In this document: positions 1 to 4,718 of the stretch, piece after piece
How positions within the stretch are numbered: the first letter of the stretch is position 1
Layout of the letters: each line of letters opens with the position of its first letter
Source: Promethearchaeum sp.
Lineage (GTDB): Archaea > Asgardarchaeota > Lokiarchaeia > Sigyniarchaeales > Promethearchaeaceae
Direction of reading: 5' to 3'
NCBI GenBank assembly: GCA_030611625.1
Contig: JAUWPK010000261.1
Span: forward strand, 1-5,330
Length of the DNA: 5,330 nucleotides
Translations under genes and position numbers: made by a program
The notes under the pieces: model-generated
What the model saw: only the letters and a program-made list of their open reading frames with translations
Database searches by the model: none
What the model was told of the DNA's origin: nothing

Positions 1-541
1 CATCCATTTCTTCATGAACCAGTGCATCAACTAAATTACCATCAAGATAAAGTTGATAAGTTGTATTAGGACGATTAAACTGTACTACAATATCATACCA
101 AGTATTATTTTGAATTGTAATACCATCTTGACTTTTATTCATCAATAAACTATTCCATCCATTTTGTTGAAACCAAAAATAGATCTGATATTGATTGTCA
201 TCACTTCTCAGTTGAAGGGCAATATCGCCTTCTTTATCATCCCATGCAGCCCCACGGAACCAATTCCATCCTAAAACAGAAGGTGATTCAGGAAGCTTTA
301 ATCGTTGAACAATGCTCCAACTATTTCCATATGTGAATCCTGCCATTGAAGAAAAGTTTACATAATCTTCCTCTGTAGCGTTGAATTCTACATAATAATG
401 ATCAACTTGAGCATATGGGGAAAAGAGATCGTTATCCACATCACTTGCTGAAGATGTTTCAGAATGCATCAACCATATAAATGGATTAAGTATAAGGATG
501 ATTAATATAATTTTCATATGATGTTTTTTTATATTTTCCAT
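1..541 (-). CDS. Exported LamG/concanavalin-like domain protein, N-terminal part (cut by window edge)
   Basis: The minus strand is open for 180 codons from an ATG at 541 and leaves the window at position 1, so the C-terminus is missing. Residues 4-26 look like a signal peptide or membrane anchor: a basic start (KKHH) followed by a hydrophobic stretch (IILIILIL, then PFIWL), with a possible cleavage site near SSA (30-32). From about residue 48 the protein reads as a beta-rich jelly roll. The segment at 145-171, with NNTWYDIVVQF and then YQLYLDGNLV, matches the usual late strands of LamG/concanavalin-like domains (a Trp-led strand, then Y-x-DG). Such domains bind glycans or other surface ligands, so an extracellular adhesion or carbohydrate-binding role is likely but the ligand is unknown. 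A second in-frame ATG at 517 (M9) would remove the basic n-region. Neither ATG has a convincing SD, and I prefer 541 for the better signal peptide. Confidence 0.7.
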   Translation of the reverse strand, partial: MENIKKHHMKIILIILILNPFIWLMHSETSSASDVDNDLFSPYAQVDHYYVEFNATEEDYVNFSSMAGFTYGNSWSIVQRLKLPESPSVLGWNWFRGAAWDDKEGDIALQLRSDDNQYQIYFWFQQNGWNSLLMNKSQDGITIQNNTWYDIVVQFNRPNTTYQLYLDGNLVDALVHEEMD

Positions 542-739
542 AAGTTCATCACTATAATTGTAGAAACATAGTGACTTAAACTTTATGTAGAAAAAAGATT
601 ATTTTCTAATATTATCGGTTTAAGGAATCTGTAGATATTTGGAAAAAGTTGAACCCGCATCTATAAAGTTGATTCAATATATCATTGATACTATTAGATT
701 TTACATTCTTTTTCTTTTAATTTAATTTTAACTTTCATG

Positions 740-773
740 TTTTAAAAAAATTCCAAAAATCCTTTTTTTAAAA
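740..773. repeat. Perfect 11-bp A/T inverted repeat
   Basis: The left arm TTTTAAAAAAA (740-750) is the exact reverse complement of the right arm TTTTTTTAAAA (763-773), with a 12-nt loop. All arm pairs are A:T, so a folded stem would be weak. The arms may instead be a protein site, a T-rich terminator or simply a by-product of the composition. Confidence 0.4.
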
Positions 774-824
774 TCAAACTAAAAATTCTTAAGAAGAACA
801 AACTAAGTTTTATTTGTTGATAGG

Positions 825-838
825 TATTTAACTATATT
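825..838 (+). promoter_or_regulatory. TATA-like promoter element of the GTPase gene
   Basis: The sequence TATTTAACTATATT resembles an archaeal TATA box. Archaeal transcription starts about 26-27 nt downstream of the box centre, which puts the start around 857-862. That gives either a roughly 40-nt leader before the ATG at 902 or a near-leaderless GTG at 857. The exact centre is ambiguous because two overlapping TATA-like octamers are present. Confidence 0.4.
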
Positions 839-860
839 GAGATTGACACTTTTTTAGTGA

Positions 861-876
861 AATTCCACAATTCCAC
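861..876 (+). repeat. 8-bp tandem duplication in the GTPase leader
   Basis: The octamer AATTCCAC occurs twice back to back (861-868 and 869-876), just upstream of the preferred ATG at 902. Read as protein from the GTG at 857 it would encode part of a low-information N-terminal tail (KFHNST), which fits untranslated leader better than coding sequence. Confidence 0.5.
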
Positions 877-901
877 AAAAACAATTAACGTGAAAAAAAA
901 C

Positions 902-1456
902 ATGACAGAAAATGAGTTCTCAAGCGATTTTATCTTCAAAATTTGTGTTATCGGCGACCCTGCCGCTGGAAAAACCTCGTTAATCAAGAGATTTACACAA
1001 GGTTCTTTCAATAGAGATTATATAAAAACCCTTGGGGCTCAATTCTCCAAATTCGAAAAAATCATGGAATTTGAAGGAAAACACATTCGAGCCCGACTCT
1101 TTTTTTGGGATATTGCTGGGCAAAGTGAGTTCAAGTTTATGCGTCCAACATTTTATAACGGCGCCAAGGCAACTATTATAGTCTATGATTTAACCCGAAA
1201 AGAAACATTTGAAAGTATTCGTACATGGATTAAAGATATTTCTCAATATTGTGGAGACCTACCTACGGTGTGCTTTGCTAATAAAAGCGATTTAATCAAT
1301 GAAGCAGAGCATGATGATAGCGGAGCAAAAAGTCTTGCAAAGGAATTAGATTTCATGGGTTATCATATAACTTCTGCAGCTACAGGAAAACACGTACAAG
1401 ATGCTTTTAATGCAATAATTGACATATTGGTTAAGAAAGCTTTAGCAGAAGGATAA
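902..1456 (+). CDS. Rab/Ras-like small GTPase
   Basis: This is a single-domain P-loop GTPase of 184 residues from the ATG at 902, the usual size of the Ras superfamily. All five G motifs are visible: G1 GDPAAGKT (18-25), a switch I Thr in IKTLGAQF (T43), G3 WDIAGQ (69-74) with the catalytic Gln, G4 NKSD (127-130) and G5 TSAAT (157-161, SAA in place of SAK). The stretch VYDLTRKETFESI is strongly Rab-like. It should be a GTP/GDP switch; the effector is unknown. The C-terminus ends KKALAEG with no Cys, so the lipid anchor of eukaryotic Rabs is absent and the protein is probably soluble or bound through partners. The frame extends to a GTG at 857, adding 15 polar residues; I prefer 902 because the G domain begins soon after and the extension overlaps a tandem repeat. 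Neither start has a clear SD. Related Ras-family GTPases are abundant in Asgard archaea. Confidence 0.92.
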   Translation: MTENEFSSDFIFKICVIGDPAAGKTSLIKRFTQGSFNRDYIKTLGAQFSKFEKIMEFEGKHIRARLFFWDIAGQSEFKFMRPTFYNGAKATIIVYDLTRKETFESIRTWIKDISQYCGDLPTVCFANKSDLINEAEHDDSGAKSLAKELDFMGYHITSAATGKHVQDAFNAIIDILVKKALAEG

Positions 1457-1528
1457 TACATAAGTTGCTTTAAATTGTATTCAAGATATTAAGAGTAACG
1501 TAGAGTGATATAGAAATTAATAAATAAA

Positions 1529-1535
1529 AGGGGAC
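1529..1535 (+). promoter_or_regulatory. Ribosome binding site of the thioredoxin-like gene
   Basis: AGGGGAC lies about 10 nt before the ATG at 1546 and is a reasonable SD. The 89-nt gap after the GTPase also has a weak TATA-like stretch near 1469-1476, so this gene may have its own promoter or be read through from the GTPase. Confidence 0.45.
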
Positions 1536-1545
1536 AATAATCAAA

Positions 1546-1833
1546 ATGGGGTATCCATTAATTTATTTTTTCTCAAGTCCGTATTGTGCGCCTTGCAAAA
1601 CTATCGAAAAGATGCTTGACGAAGTAAATATTAGTCTTTTTGGTAATAAGCTAAGGGTAAAAAAGGTAGATATTGCAAAAGAACTTGAGCTAGCACGAAA
1701 GTTTAAAATACTTAGTGTCCCCACTATTATAATTGGGAATCAAAGATTATCGGTGATCATCGATAAAAATGAATTAACTGACGCAATTTTACAAGGGTTC
1801 TTATCTTCGGTATCATTCGCAGATGATGAATAA
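1546..1833 (+). CDS. Small thioredoxin-fold protein with CAPC active site
   Basis: This 95-residue protein has the thioredoxin layout without extensions. The first strand (PLIYFFSS) leads into the redox motif C14-A-P-C17, then a helix, a second strand (LRVKKVDI, 36-43) and the cis-proline loop SVPT (57-60). An acidic tail (ADDE) closes it. It lacks a signal peptide, so it should act in the cytoplasm as a dithiol/disulfide exchanger, probably reducing protein disulfides. The active site is CAPC rather than the CGPC of classical thioredoxin, as seen in many short archaeal thioredoxin/glutaredoxin-like proteins, so the redox potential cannot be assumed. The next gene product carries six cysteines, a conceivable substrate, but this is inferred from proximity only. 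It starts at the ATG after a good SD. It could equally be called glutaredoxin-like. Confidence 0.88.
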   Translation: MGYPLIYFFSSPYCAPCKTIEKMLDEVNISLFGNKLRVKKVDIAKELELARKFKILSVPTIIIGNQRLSVIIDKNELTDAILQGFLSSVSFADDE

Positions 1834-1836
1834 GGG

Positions 1837-1855
1837 AATAAATATATAAATATAT
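1837..1855 (+). promoter_or_regulatory. TATA-box region of the V4R-RAM gene pair
   Basis: An A/T-only stretch (AATAAATATATAAATATAT) lies just after the thioredoxin-like stop codon. A box centred near 1846 predicts a start around 1872, giving a leader of about 30 nt before the ATG at 1903. That leader would contain the SD at 1886-1895. The pair could therefore be transcribed independently of the upstream genes. Confidence 0.5.
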
Positions 1856-1885
1856 GAAATTGTAAGGAGTGCTAATAGAAAAAAA

Positions 1886-1895
1886 AGGTTGAGGA
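1886..1895 (+). promoter_or_regulatory. Ribosome binding site that decides the V4R start
   Basis: The purine-rich AGGTTGAGGA ends 7 nt before the ATG at 1903 but only 1 nt before the in-frame TTG at 1897. The spacing makes the TTG implausible, so the protein should start at 1903. Confidence 0.6.
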
Positions 1896-1902
1896 TTTGC
1901 AT

Positions 1903-2388
1903 ATGAATAGGATTTTACTTGAACAGATGTTACAAAAAATGAGAACTTTCCTGATAAATGGGAAAAACATTGGGGATTTAAAAATTGGTGCACTTTATGC
2001 TCTTGGGAATCAACTTGATGCCGTTTATTATTTTATCGGTCATGAATTGGGTTCTACAGTAGAAAGTGGAAGGGATATTATCAAGGATACTTCAATTTTG
2101 ATTGAAACATTGAAGAATTTTTCAGAAAAATATCATTTGGGCAATATGATAATTGAAGAATACAATGATGAACATATTACATTTGAATTGGAAGATTGTC
2201 CTTCATGTAAAGATATAGAAGTTCCATCAACTGAGATTTCACAAGGATTTTGCTCCTTTGAAGCAGGTTTATTTGCTGGTTTGGTGGAGAAAATAACAGG
2301 GAAGCATTGTTTTGCCCAAGAATTAGAATGCAGACTTCAAAATAAGTCTCCAAATTGTAAATTCATGATAGTTATTCCTAACGAGTAG
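1903..2388 (+). CDS. V4R-domain (hydrocarbon-binding-type) protein
   Basis: The 161-residue product is essentially one V4R (4-vinyl reductase) domain with a helical N-terminal lead. The C-terminal pattern is diagnostic: a Gly/Phe-rich helix (GFCSFEAGLFAGLVEKITG, about 115-133) followed by Cys136, ELEC (Cys143) and SPNCKFMI (Cys152), which mirrors the usual V4R ending of C-x(n)-G-x-P-x-C-x-F. Six cysteines (99, 102, 117, 136, 143, 152) include a CPSC pair at 99-102 and could bind metal. V4R domains are predicted small-molecule or hydrocarbon binders and often act as sensors. The family is related to Bet3 of the eukaryotic TRAPP complex, and V4R has been proposed as its ancestor. There is no DNA-binding domain, so any regulatory role needs a partner, possibly the RAM protein encoded 16 nt downstream. 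The ligand is unknown. Confidence 0.82.
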   Translation: MNRILLEQMLQKMRTFLINGKNIGDLKIGALYALGNQLDAVYYFIGHELGSTVESGRDIIKDTSILIETLKNFSEKYHLGNMIIEEYNDEHITFELEDCPSCKDIEVPSTEISQGFCSFEAGLFAGLVEKITGKHCFAQELECRLQNKSPNCKFMIVIPNE

Positions 2389-2397
2389 GAGTAGGTA
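2386..2397 (+). promoter_or_regulatory. Ribosome binding site of the RAM-domain gene, overlapping the V4R stop
   Basis: TAGGAGTAGGTA begins with the V4R stop codon (TAG, 2386-2388) and carries GGAG- and AGGT-type SD matches 7-13 nt before the ATG at 2405. The overlap of stop and SD suggests translational coupling of the two genes. Confidence 0.55.
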
Positions 2398-2404
2398 GAT
2401 CAAA

Positions 2405-2653
2405 ATGAGTACAGATGAAAAAATCTTCGCTTTTATATTGCTGATTACCGATTCAGTAAACACTGAAGATATATATAAGAAATTAAAAAAGATGGAACAA
2501 GTTAAGGAAGTTTATATGATTTATGGGGATTATGATATTATTTTTAAGGTTGAAGTAAAGAATCTGGCAGAATTATCCAGCTTTACCATGGAAATTCGCA
2601 AAAATTTTAATATTAAATCTTCATCAACGTTAATCACGTTAGCACAAAAATAA
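2405..2653 (+). CDS. Stand-alone AsnC/Lrp-type RAM (effector-binding) domain protein
   Basis: The 82-residue product matches only the C-terminal ligand-binding half of Lrp/AsnC regulators. It shows the beta-alpha-beta-beta-alpha-beta order, with strand FAFILLIT (8-15), helix TEDIYKKLKKM (20-30), strand VKEVYMIY (33-40) and the hallmark GDYD (41-44) before strand IIFKVEV. It ends with the usual final helix and strand (STLITLAQ). There is no HTH. In the family this fold makes dimers and higher oligomers that bind amino acids or other small effectors at subunit interfaces, and solo RAM proteins are common in archaea. It probably senses a small molecule or modulates a partner. The 16-nt spacing and the shared stop/SD point to joint expression with the V4R protein. 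The effector is not predictable from sequence alone. Confidence 0.8.
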   Translation: MSTDEKIFAFILLITDSVNTEDIYKKLKKMEQVKEVYMIYGDYDIIFKVEVKNLAELSSFTMEIRKNFNIKSSSTLITLAQK

Positions 2654-2669
2654 AGTAGTTCTTTTATTT
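2648..2669. terminator. Possible shared hairpin between the convergent genes
   Basis: AAATAAAG (2648-2655) can pair with CTTTTATTT (2661-2669) as an 8-bp stem with one bulged T and a 5-nt loop. It spans the stop codons of both converging genes and is U-rich in the transcript from either side. Only 14 nt separate the two coding regions, so termination must happen here or inside the opposing gene. Pairing is mostly A:T and weak. Confidence 0.3.
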
Positions 2670-3309
2670 AATCTAAAATGTAATGAATCATTGATTTATA
2701 TCTTCCATTTTTCAAAGCAATTAACTGATCTTTTGACATTTCTTCTAGATATTTTAGAAGGTCTTCATGGGAAAAACCAGAAAATTGTTCAATTTCTTCT
2801 AAAGTTAAAGCACCGTAGCGTAATAAAATAAAAAGGATTTTTTTCTTAGGGGAATTCGTCTCGTGCCTGATAAACCAATCAAAACTTTGCCTTATATCAA
2901 TTTCCGTATTCTTAAGGGATGTAACTTCATTTGCTAATTTGGTTAAAACAGCTTCTCTGGCTTTAAAAACAGATTGACTTGTCATGAATAATCTTTCTAT
3001 TTCTTCCAATAGAGAATCTTCAGAATGCTTAGAAACAACATCGTTAATTAAATATAGGATTTCTTTGAAATCTTCAGCATCTTCAAATTTGGATAGAATT
3101 AGGACCGTCACCTTCTGTAGTTTTTCGTTTCCTAAAGATAATCCATTGAAATCTTCTTCCTTAATATTCATAATACCTGGATTAAACGAATGGCTTATCT
3201 GCAGAAGTTGAACAAAATTTACCGGGATTTCAAGATCTTCAGGGTATTTTAGAGATATAATGCCTCCCTCGTACTCGTCCCAATCAATGATAAATATTCC
3301 TTCTGGCAT
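2668..3309 (-). CDS. Putative longin-like domain fused to a C-terminal winged helix
   Basis: I do not recognise this family with certainty. From the ATG at 3309 it has 213 residues in three parts. Residues 1-95 read as strand (GIFIIDWDEY), strand (GIISLKYP), helix (NFVQLLQISHSF), further strands ending in KVTVLILSKF, and a helix (AEDFKEILYLINDVV). This order, with the opening W-D then a turn and Y-P, is what a longin/roadblock-like domain would give; the fold call is inference. Residues 96-140 look like a helical linker. Residues 148-213 look like a winged helix: KKILFILLRYG, LTLEEIEQFSG, then HEDLLKYLEEMSKDQLIAL and a short wing (KNGRYKS). A transcription regulator or a GTPase-partner scaffold is possible. 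A GTG at 3318 is in frame but is better explained as part of the SD GGTGA (3319-3315), 5 nt before the ATG. The gene diverges from the GIY-YIG/PSTK operon. Confidence 0.6.
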   Translation of the reverse strand: MPEGIFIIDWDEYEGGIISLKYPEDLEIPVNFVQLLQISHSFNPGIMNIKEEDFNGLSLGNEKLQKVTVLILSKFEDAEDFKEILYLINDVVSKHSEDSLLEEIERLFMTSQSVFKAREAVLTKLANEVTSLKNTEIDIRQSFDWFIRHETNSPKKKILFILLRYGALTLEEIEQFSGFSHEDLLKYLEEMSKDQLIALKNGRYKSMIHYILD

Positions 3310-3314
3310 TTTGT

Positions 3315-3319
3315 TCACC
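3315..3319 (-). promoter_or_regulatory. Ribosome binding site that decides the winged-helix gene start
   Basis: On the minus strand GGTGA is followed by 5 nt and then the ATG at 3309. It matches the archaeal anti-SD core well. The GTG inside it at 3318 is the alternative in-frame start and is unlikely to be used. Confidence 0.6.
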
Positions 3320-3347
3320 GAAATAATAAATGTTTAATCCAATTTTT

Positions 3348-3365
3348 ATTAAATGTATTAAATGT
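3348..3365. repeat. 9-bp tandem repeat upstream of the winged-helix gene
   Basis: ATTAAATGT occurs twice in direct tandem (3348-3356 and 3357-3365), and a related AAATGTTTAA lies nearby at about 3328-3337. The repeat sits close to the predicted transcription start of the minus-strand gene, so it could be a regulator site, or just drift in AT-rich DNA. Confidence 0.4.
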
Positions 3366-3378
3366 AAAAAAGCCTAAT

Positions 3379-3392
3379 AATATTTATATATG
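3379..3392 (-). promoter_or_regulatory. TATA-like element, probably for the minus-strand winged-helix gene
   Basis: AATATTTATATATG on the plus strand is TATA-like on both strands. Used on the minus strand, it predicts a start near 3358 and a leader of about 50 nt carrying the GGTGA SD. Used on the plus strand it would give a leader of over 100 nt for the nuclease gene, which has a better-placed box at 3488. Confidence 0.4.
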
Positions 3393-3469
3393 TAATTTTG
3401 GAAATTTCTTCATTTTTTTTAGTCAAAGCTCTGTCGAGTAGTAAAATTGAACTTAGATTAAGTTATTTC

Positions 3470-3485
3470 TTGATTAAATAATCAA
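3470..3485. promoter_or_regulatory. Perfect 16-bp palindrome abutting the nuclease-PSTK promoter (candidate operator)
   Basis: TTGATTA (3470-3476) and TAATCAA (3479-3485) are exact reverse complements around a 2-nt AA centre. The right arm runs into the BRE/TATA of the following operon. A dimeric regulator bound here would either block or recruit the basal factors. No regulator is known for it; the divergent winged-helix protein is one candidate by position. Confidence 0.45.
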
Positions 3486-3497
3486 AATTATAAAAAA
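3484..3497 (+). promoter_or_regulatory. BRE/TATA promoter predicting a leaderless nuclease-PSTK mRNA
   Basis: The A-rich BRE-like stretch (3484-3487) runs into TTATAAAA (3488-3495). The box centre lies about 27 nt before the A of the ATG at 3519, the normal distance to an archaeal transcription start. Transcription should therefore begin at or next to the start codon, which also explains why no good SD precedes it. Confidence 0.6.
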
Positions 3498-3518
3498 TCG
3501 CTCTGCTGGAAAAACAAA

Positions 3519-3809
3519 ATGCCGTTATTTTACGTTTATATTCTAAAATGCGAGAATAAAAAGAACGGAAATATCACCCTCTATACGGGATCAACTCAAA
3601 ATCTTATGAATCGCTTTGAACAACATCGAAAAGGTTTAGGGGCAAAATATACGAGAGGAAAAAAACTTGAACTTGTTTTTTTTGAAACGCTATTAACTAG
3701 AAGTGACGTGATGAAGCGTGAATATGAAATTAAATCTTTTCCATCTTCAAAAAAATGGCAATTAATTGATGAATTTCAAAAAAAAATGGAGGATTCGAAA
3801 CCTATATGA
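3519..3809 (+). CDS. GIY-YIG domain nuclease (YhbQ/UPF0213-like)
   Basis: The 96-residue product is a minimal GIY-YIG domain. The first motif appears as YVYIL (5-9) and the second as LYTG (21-24), followed by R32 and H36 in NRFEQH, GAKYTRG (41-47), and REYEIK (67-72) with E68 as the expected metal-binding glutamate. The order and spacing follow the small YhbQ/UPF0213 type, whose members are putative structure-specific DNA endonucleases with poorly defined roles. No DNA-binding extension, intron or mobile element is seen, so it is not an obvious homing enzyme. The insert between the two first motifs (ENKKNGN) is slightly longer than in typical members. The stop TGA overlaps the PSTK start as ATGA, so the two proteins should be made from one mRNA. 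Whether the nuclease relates to tRNA(Sec) metabolism is unknown. Confidence 0.9.
   Translation: MPLFYVYILKCENKKNGNITLYTGSTQNLMNRFEQHRKGLGAKYTRGKKLELVFFETLLTRSDVMKREYEIKSFPSSKKWQLIDEFQKKMEDSKPI
3787..3794 (+). promoter_or_regulatory. Ribosome binding site of PSTK inside the nuclease gene
   Basis: TGGAGGAT lies within the last codons of the nuclease gene, 11 nt before the PSTK ATG at 3806. It is the strongest SD match in the window and fits an internal operon gene whose upstream partner is leaderless. Confidence 0.6.
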
Positions 3810-4678
3810 AATTAACCTTACAAAACTCGAAATATTCCGTTTTGATCTTATTAATTGGTCTTCCAGCTTCAGGTAAGAGTGTTTTGGCTGAAAAATTAAA
3901 AATAGAGTTAAAATATAAACACGATTTGAATAAAATTCATATAATTGACACCGATATTATACGATTTCGCCTTTTTGGAGCAGAATTTTGTCATACAAAT
4001 GAGAAATTTACGATAGAAGAAAAAAATAATGAAATTTTGGAAAAATTAAAACCAGGAAACATTGTAATTGTTGATGATCTTCATTATTTAACATCAATGC
4101 GGCATCAATTTTACGAAATGTGCAAGAAAAAAGGAGCATTATCGGTCCCAATTTATCTGTCCACACCTGTATCTCATTGTAAAAAATGGAATGATAAGAG
4201 AGGATTACCAGTACCTCAAAAGGTAATTGATGAGGTTGAGAGGAAATTTGATATCCCTGGTAAAAAATACCAGTGGGACAAAACTCAATTAAATTTTGAC
4301 CCTACATCCATTAAGATTAATAAAATTGTAGAGAAATCAATTCAGTTTATAGAAGAAAATTTTAAAAAAAATATTAATAGCTCCACCAAAAGGAAATCAA
4401 TAAAAAAAATTCAAAGCATTAACGATAGGAAAAGTAAAGAAATATCTTCATTTGATAAAGAGTCTAGGTTCCTTATTCACAAAATTATAACTAAAGACTA
4501 TTCAGATGAAATTTTAAAAGAAATCGGTAAATATATTAATTTATCATCTCCAAATTTTGCCAAGGATATTTCATCATATCGAAAAAAATTTGTCAAGTGG
4601 TTGATTGGTCAAAAAAATCCACAAATAGCAATAGAACTATTTATAACTTTTTTAGAAGAAACAAATACAAATTATTAG
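3806..4678 (+). CDS. pstK: L-seryl-tRNA(Sec) kinase
   Basis: PSTK phosphorylates Ser-tRNA(Sec) to O-phosphoseryl-tRNA(Sec), the substrate SepSecS converts to Sec-tRNA(Sec); this is the archaeal/eukaryotic selenocysteine route. The 290 residues start with a P-loop GLPASGKS (18-25), then DTD (48-50), the family motif DDLHYLTSMR (90-99, compare the usual DD-x-x-Y-x-x-SMR), and the conserved Cys125, Asn129 and Arg132 in CKKWNDKR. FDIPGKKYQW (148-157) matches the typical P...W segment. A basic, low-complexity linker (about 187-211) joins the kinase to a helical C-terminal region (212-290) expected to contact the tRNA(Sec) D-arm. The protein is longer than methanogen PSTKs (around 250), largely through this linker. 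It implies that the genome also encodes SepSecS, tRNA(Sec) and SelB; none of them lies in this window. A distant P-loop tRNA-kinase relative (Kti12-like) is the main alternative, but the SMR motif favours PSTK. Confidence 0.85.
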   Translation: MKLTLQNSKYSVLILLIGLPASGKSVLAEKLKIELKYKHDLNKIHIIDTDIIRFRLFGAEFCHTNEKFTIEEKNNEILEKLKPGNIVIVDDLHYLTSMRHQFYEMCKKKGALSVPIYLSTPVSHCKKWNDKRGLPVPQKVIDEVERKFDIPGKKYQWDKTQLNFDPTSIKINKIVEKSIQFIEENFKKNINSSTKRKSIKKIQSINDRKSKEISSFDKESRFLIHKIITKDYSDEILKEIGKYINLSSPNFAKDISSYRKKFVKWLIGQKNPQIAIELFITFLEETNTNY

Positions 4679-4718
4679 ACAAAAATTTTTACTTCATCAC
4701 CTCTTCTAAAATATTGAT

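Larger units (their letters stand above)
542..901. other. AT-rich divergent intergenic region between the LamG gene and the GTPase gene
   Basis: No gene was recognised in this stretch on either strand. It is dominated by A and T runs, particularly 706-790. It carries an 11-bp inverted repeat (740-773), a TATA-like stretch (825-838) and a short tandem duplication (861-876), each listed separately. It must hold promoters for both flanking divergent genes. No tRNA cloverleaf was visible. Confidence 0.6.

Noticed and set aside
645..672. GTTGAACCCGC stretch looking like a tRNA T-arm
   Set aside because: No acceptor, D-arm or anticodon stem could be built around it, and the flanks are too AT-rich.
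1757..1993. Minus-strand frame of 78 codons
   Set aside because: It overlaps the thioredoxin-like and V4R genes and crosses the TATA region between them; its product is low-complexity and fits no family.
2684..2696. Small palindrome AATCATTGATT similar to the 3470-3485 site
   Set aside because: It is inside the 3' end of the winged-helix coding region and shorter; likely chance in AT-rich sequence.
2984..3211. Plus-strand frame of 75 codons
   Set aside because: It lies entirely inside the winged-helix gene on the other strand and is Ser-rich, typical of an antisense shadow.
3804..3818. Nuclease stop TGA considered as a selenocysteine codon
   Set aside because: Readthrough would add only one more residue before a TAA, and the TGA is explained by the ATGA overlap with PSTK.
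4679..4690. AAAAATTTTT as a terminator between PSTK and the CDC48-like gene
   Set aside because: It is only a 10-bp A/T palindrome with five T residues; too weak to call, and the genes may be co-transcribed.
4693..4706. ATCACCTCTTC-like stretch resembling the 16S rRNA 3' end, or an SD on the minus strand
   Set aside because: No rRNA surrounds it, and on the minus strand it leads only to a two-codon frame (ATG AAG TAA).
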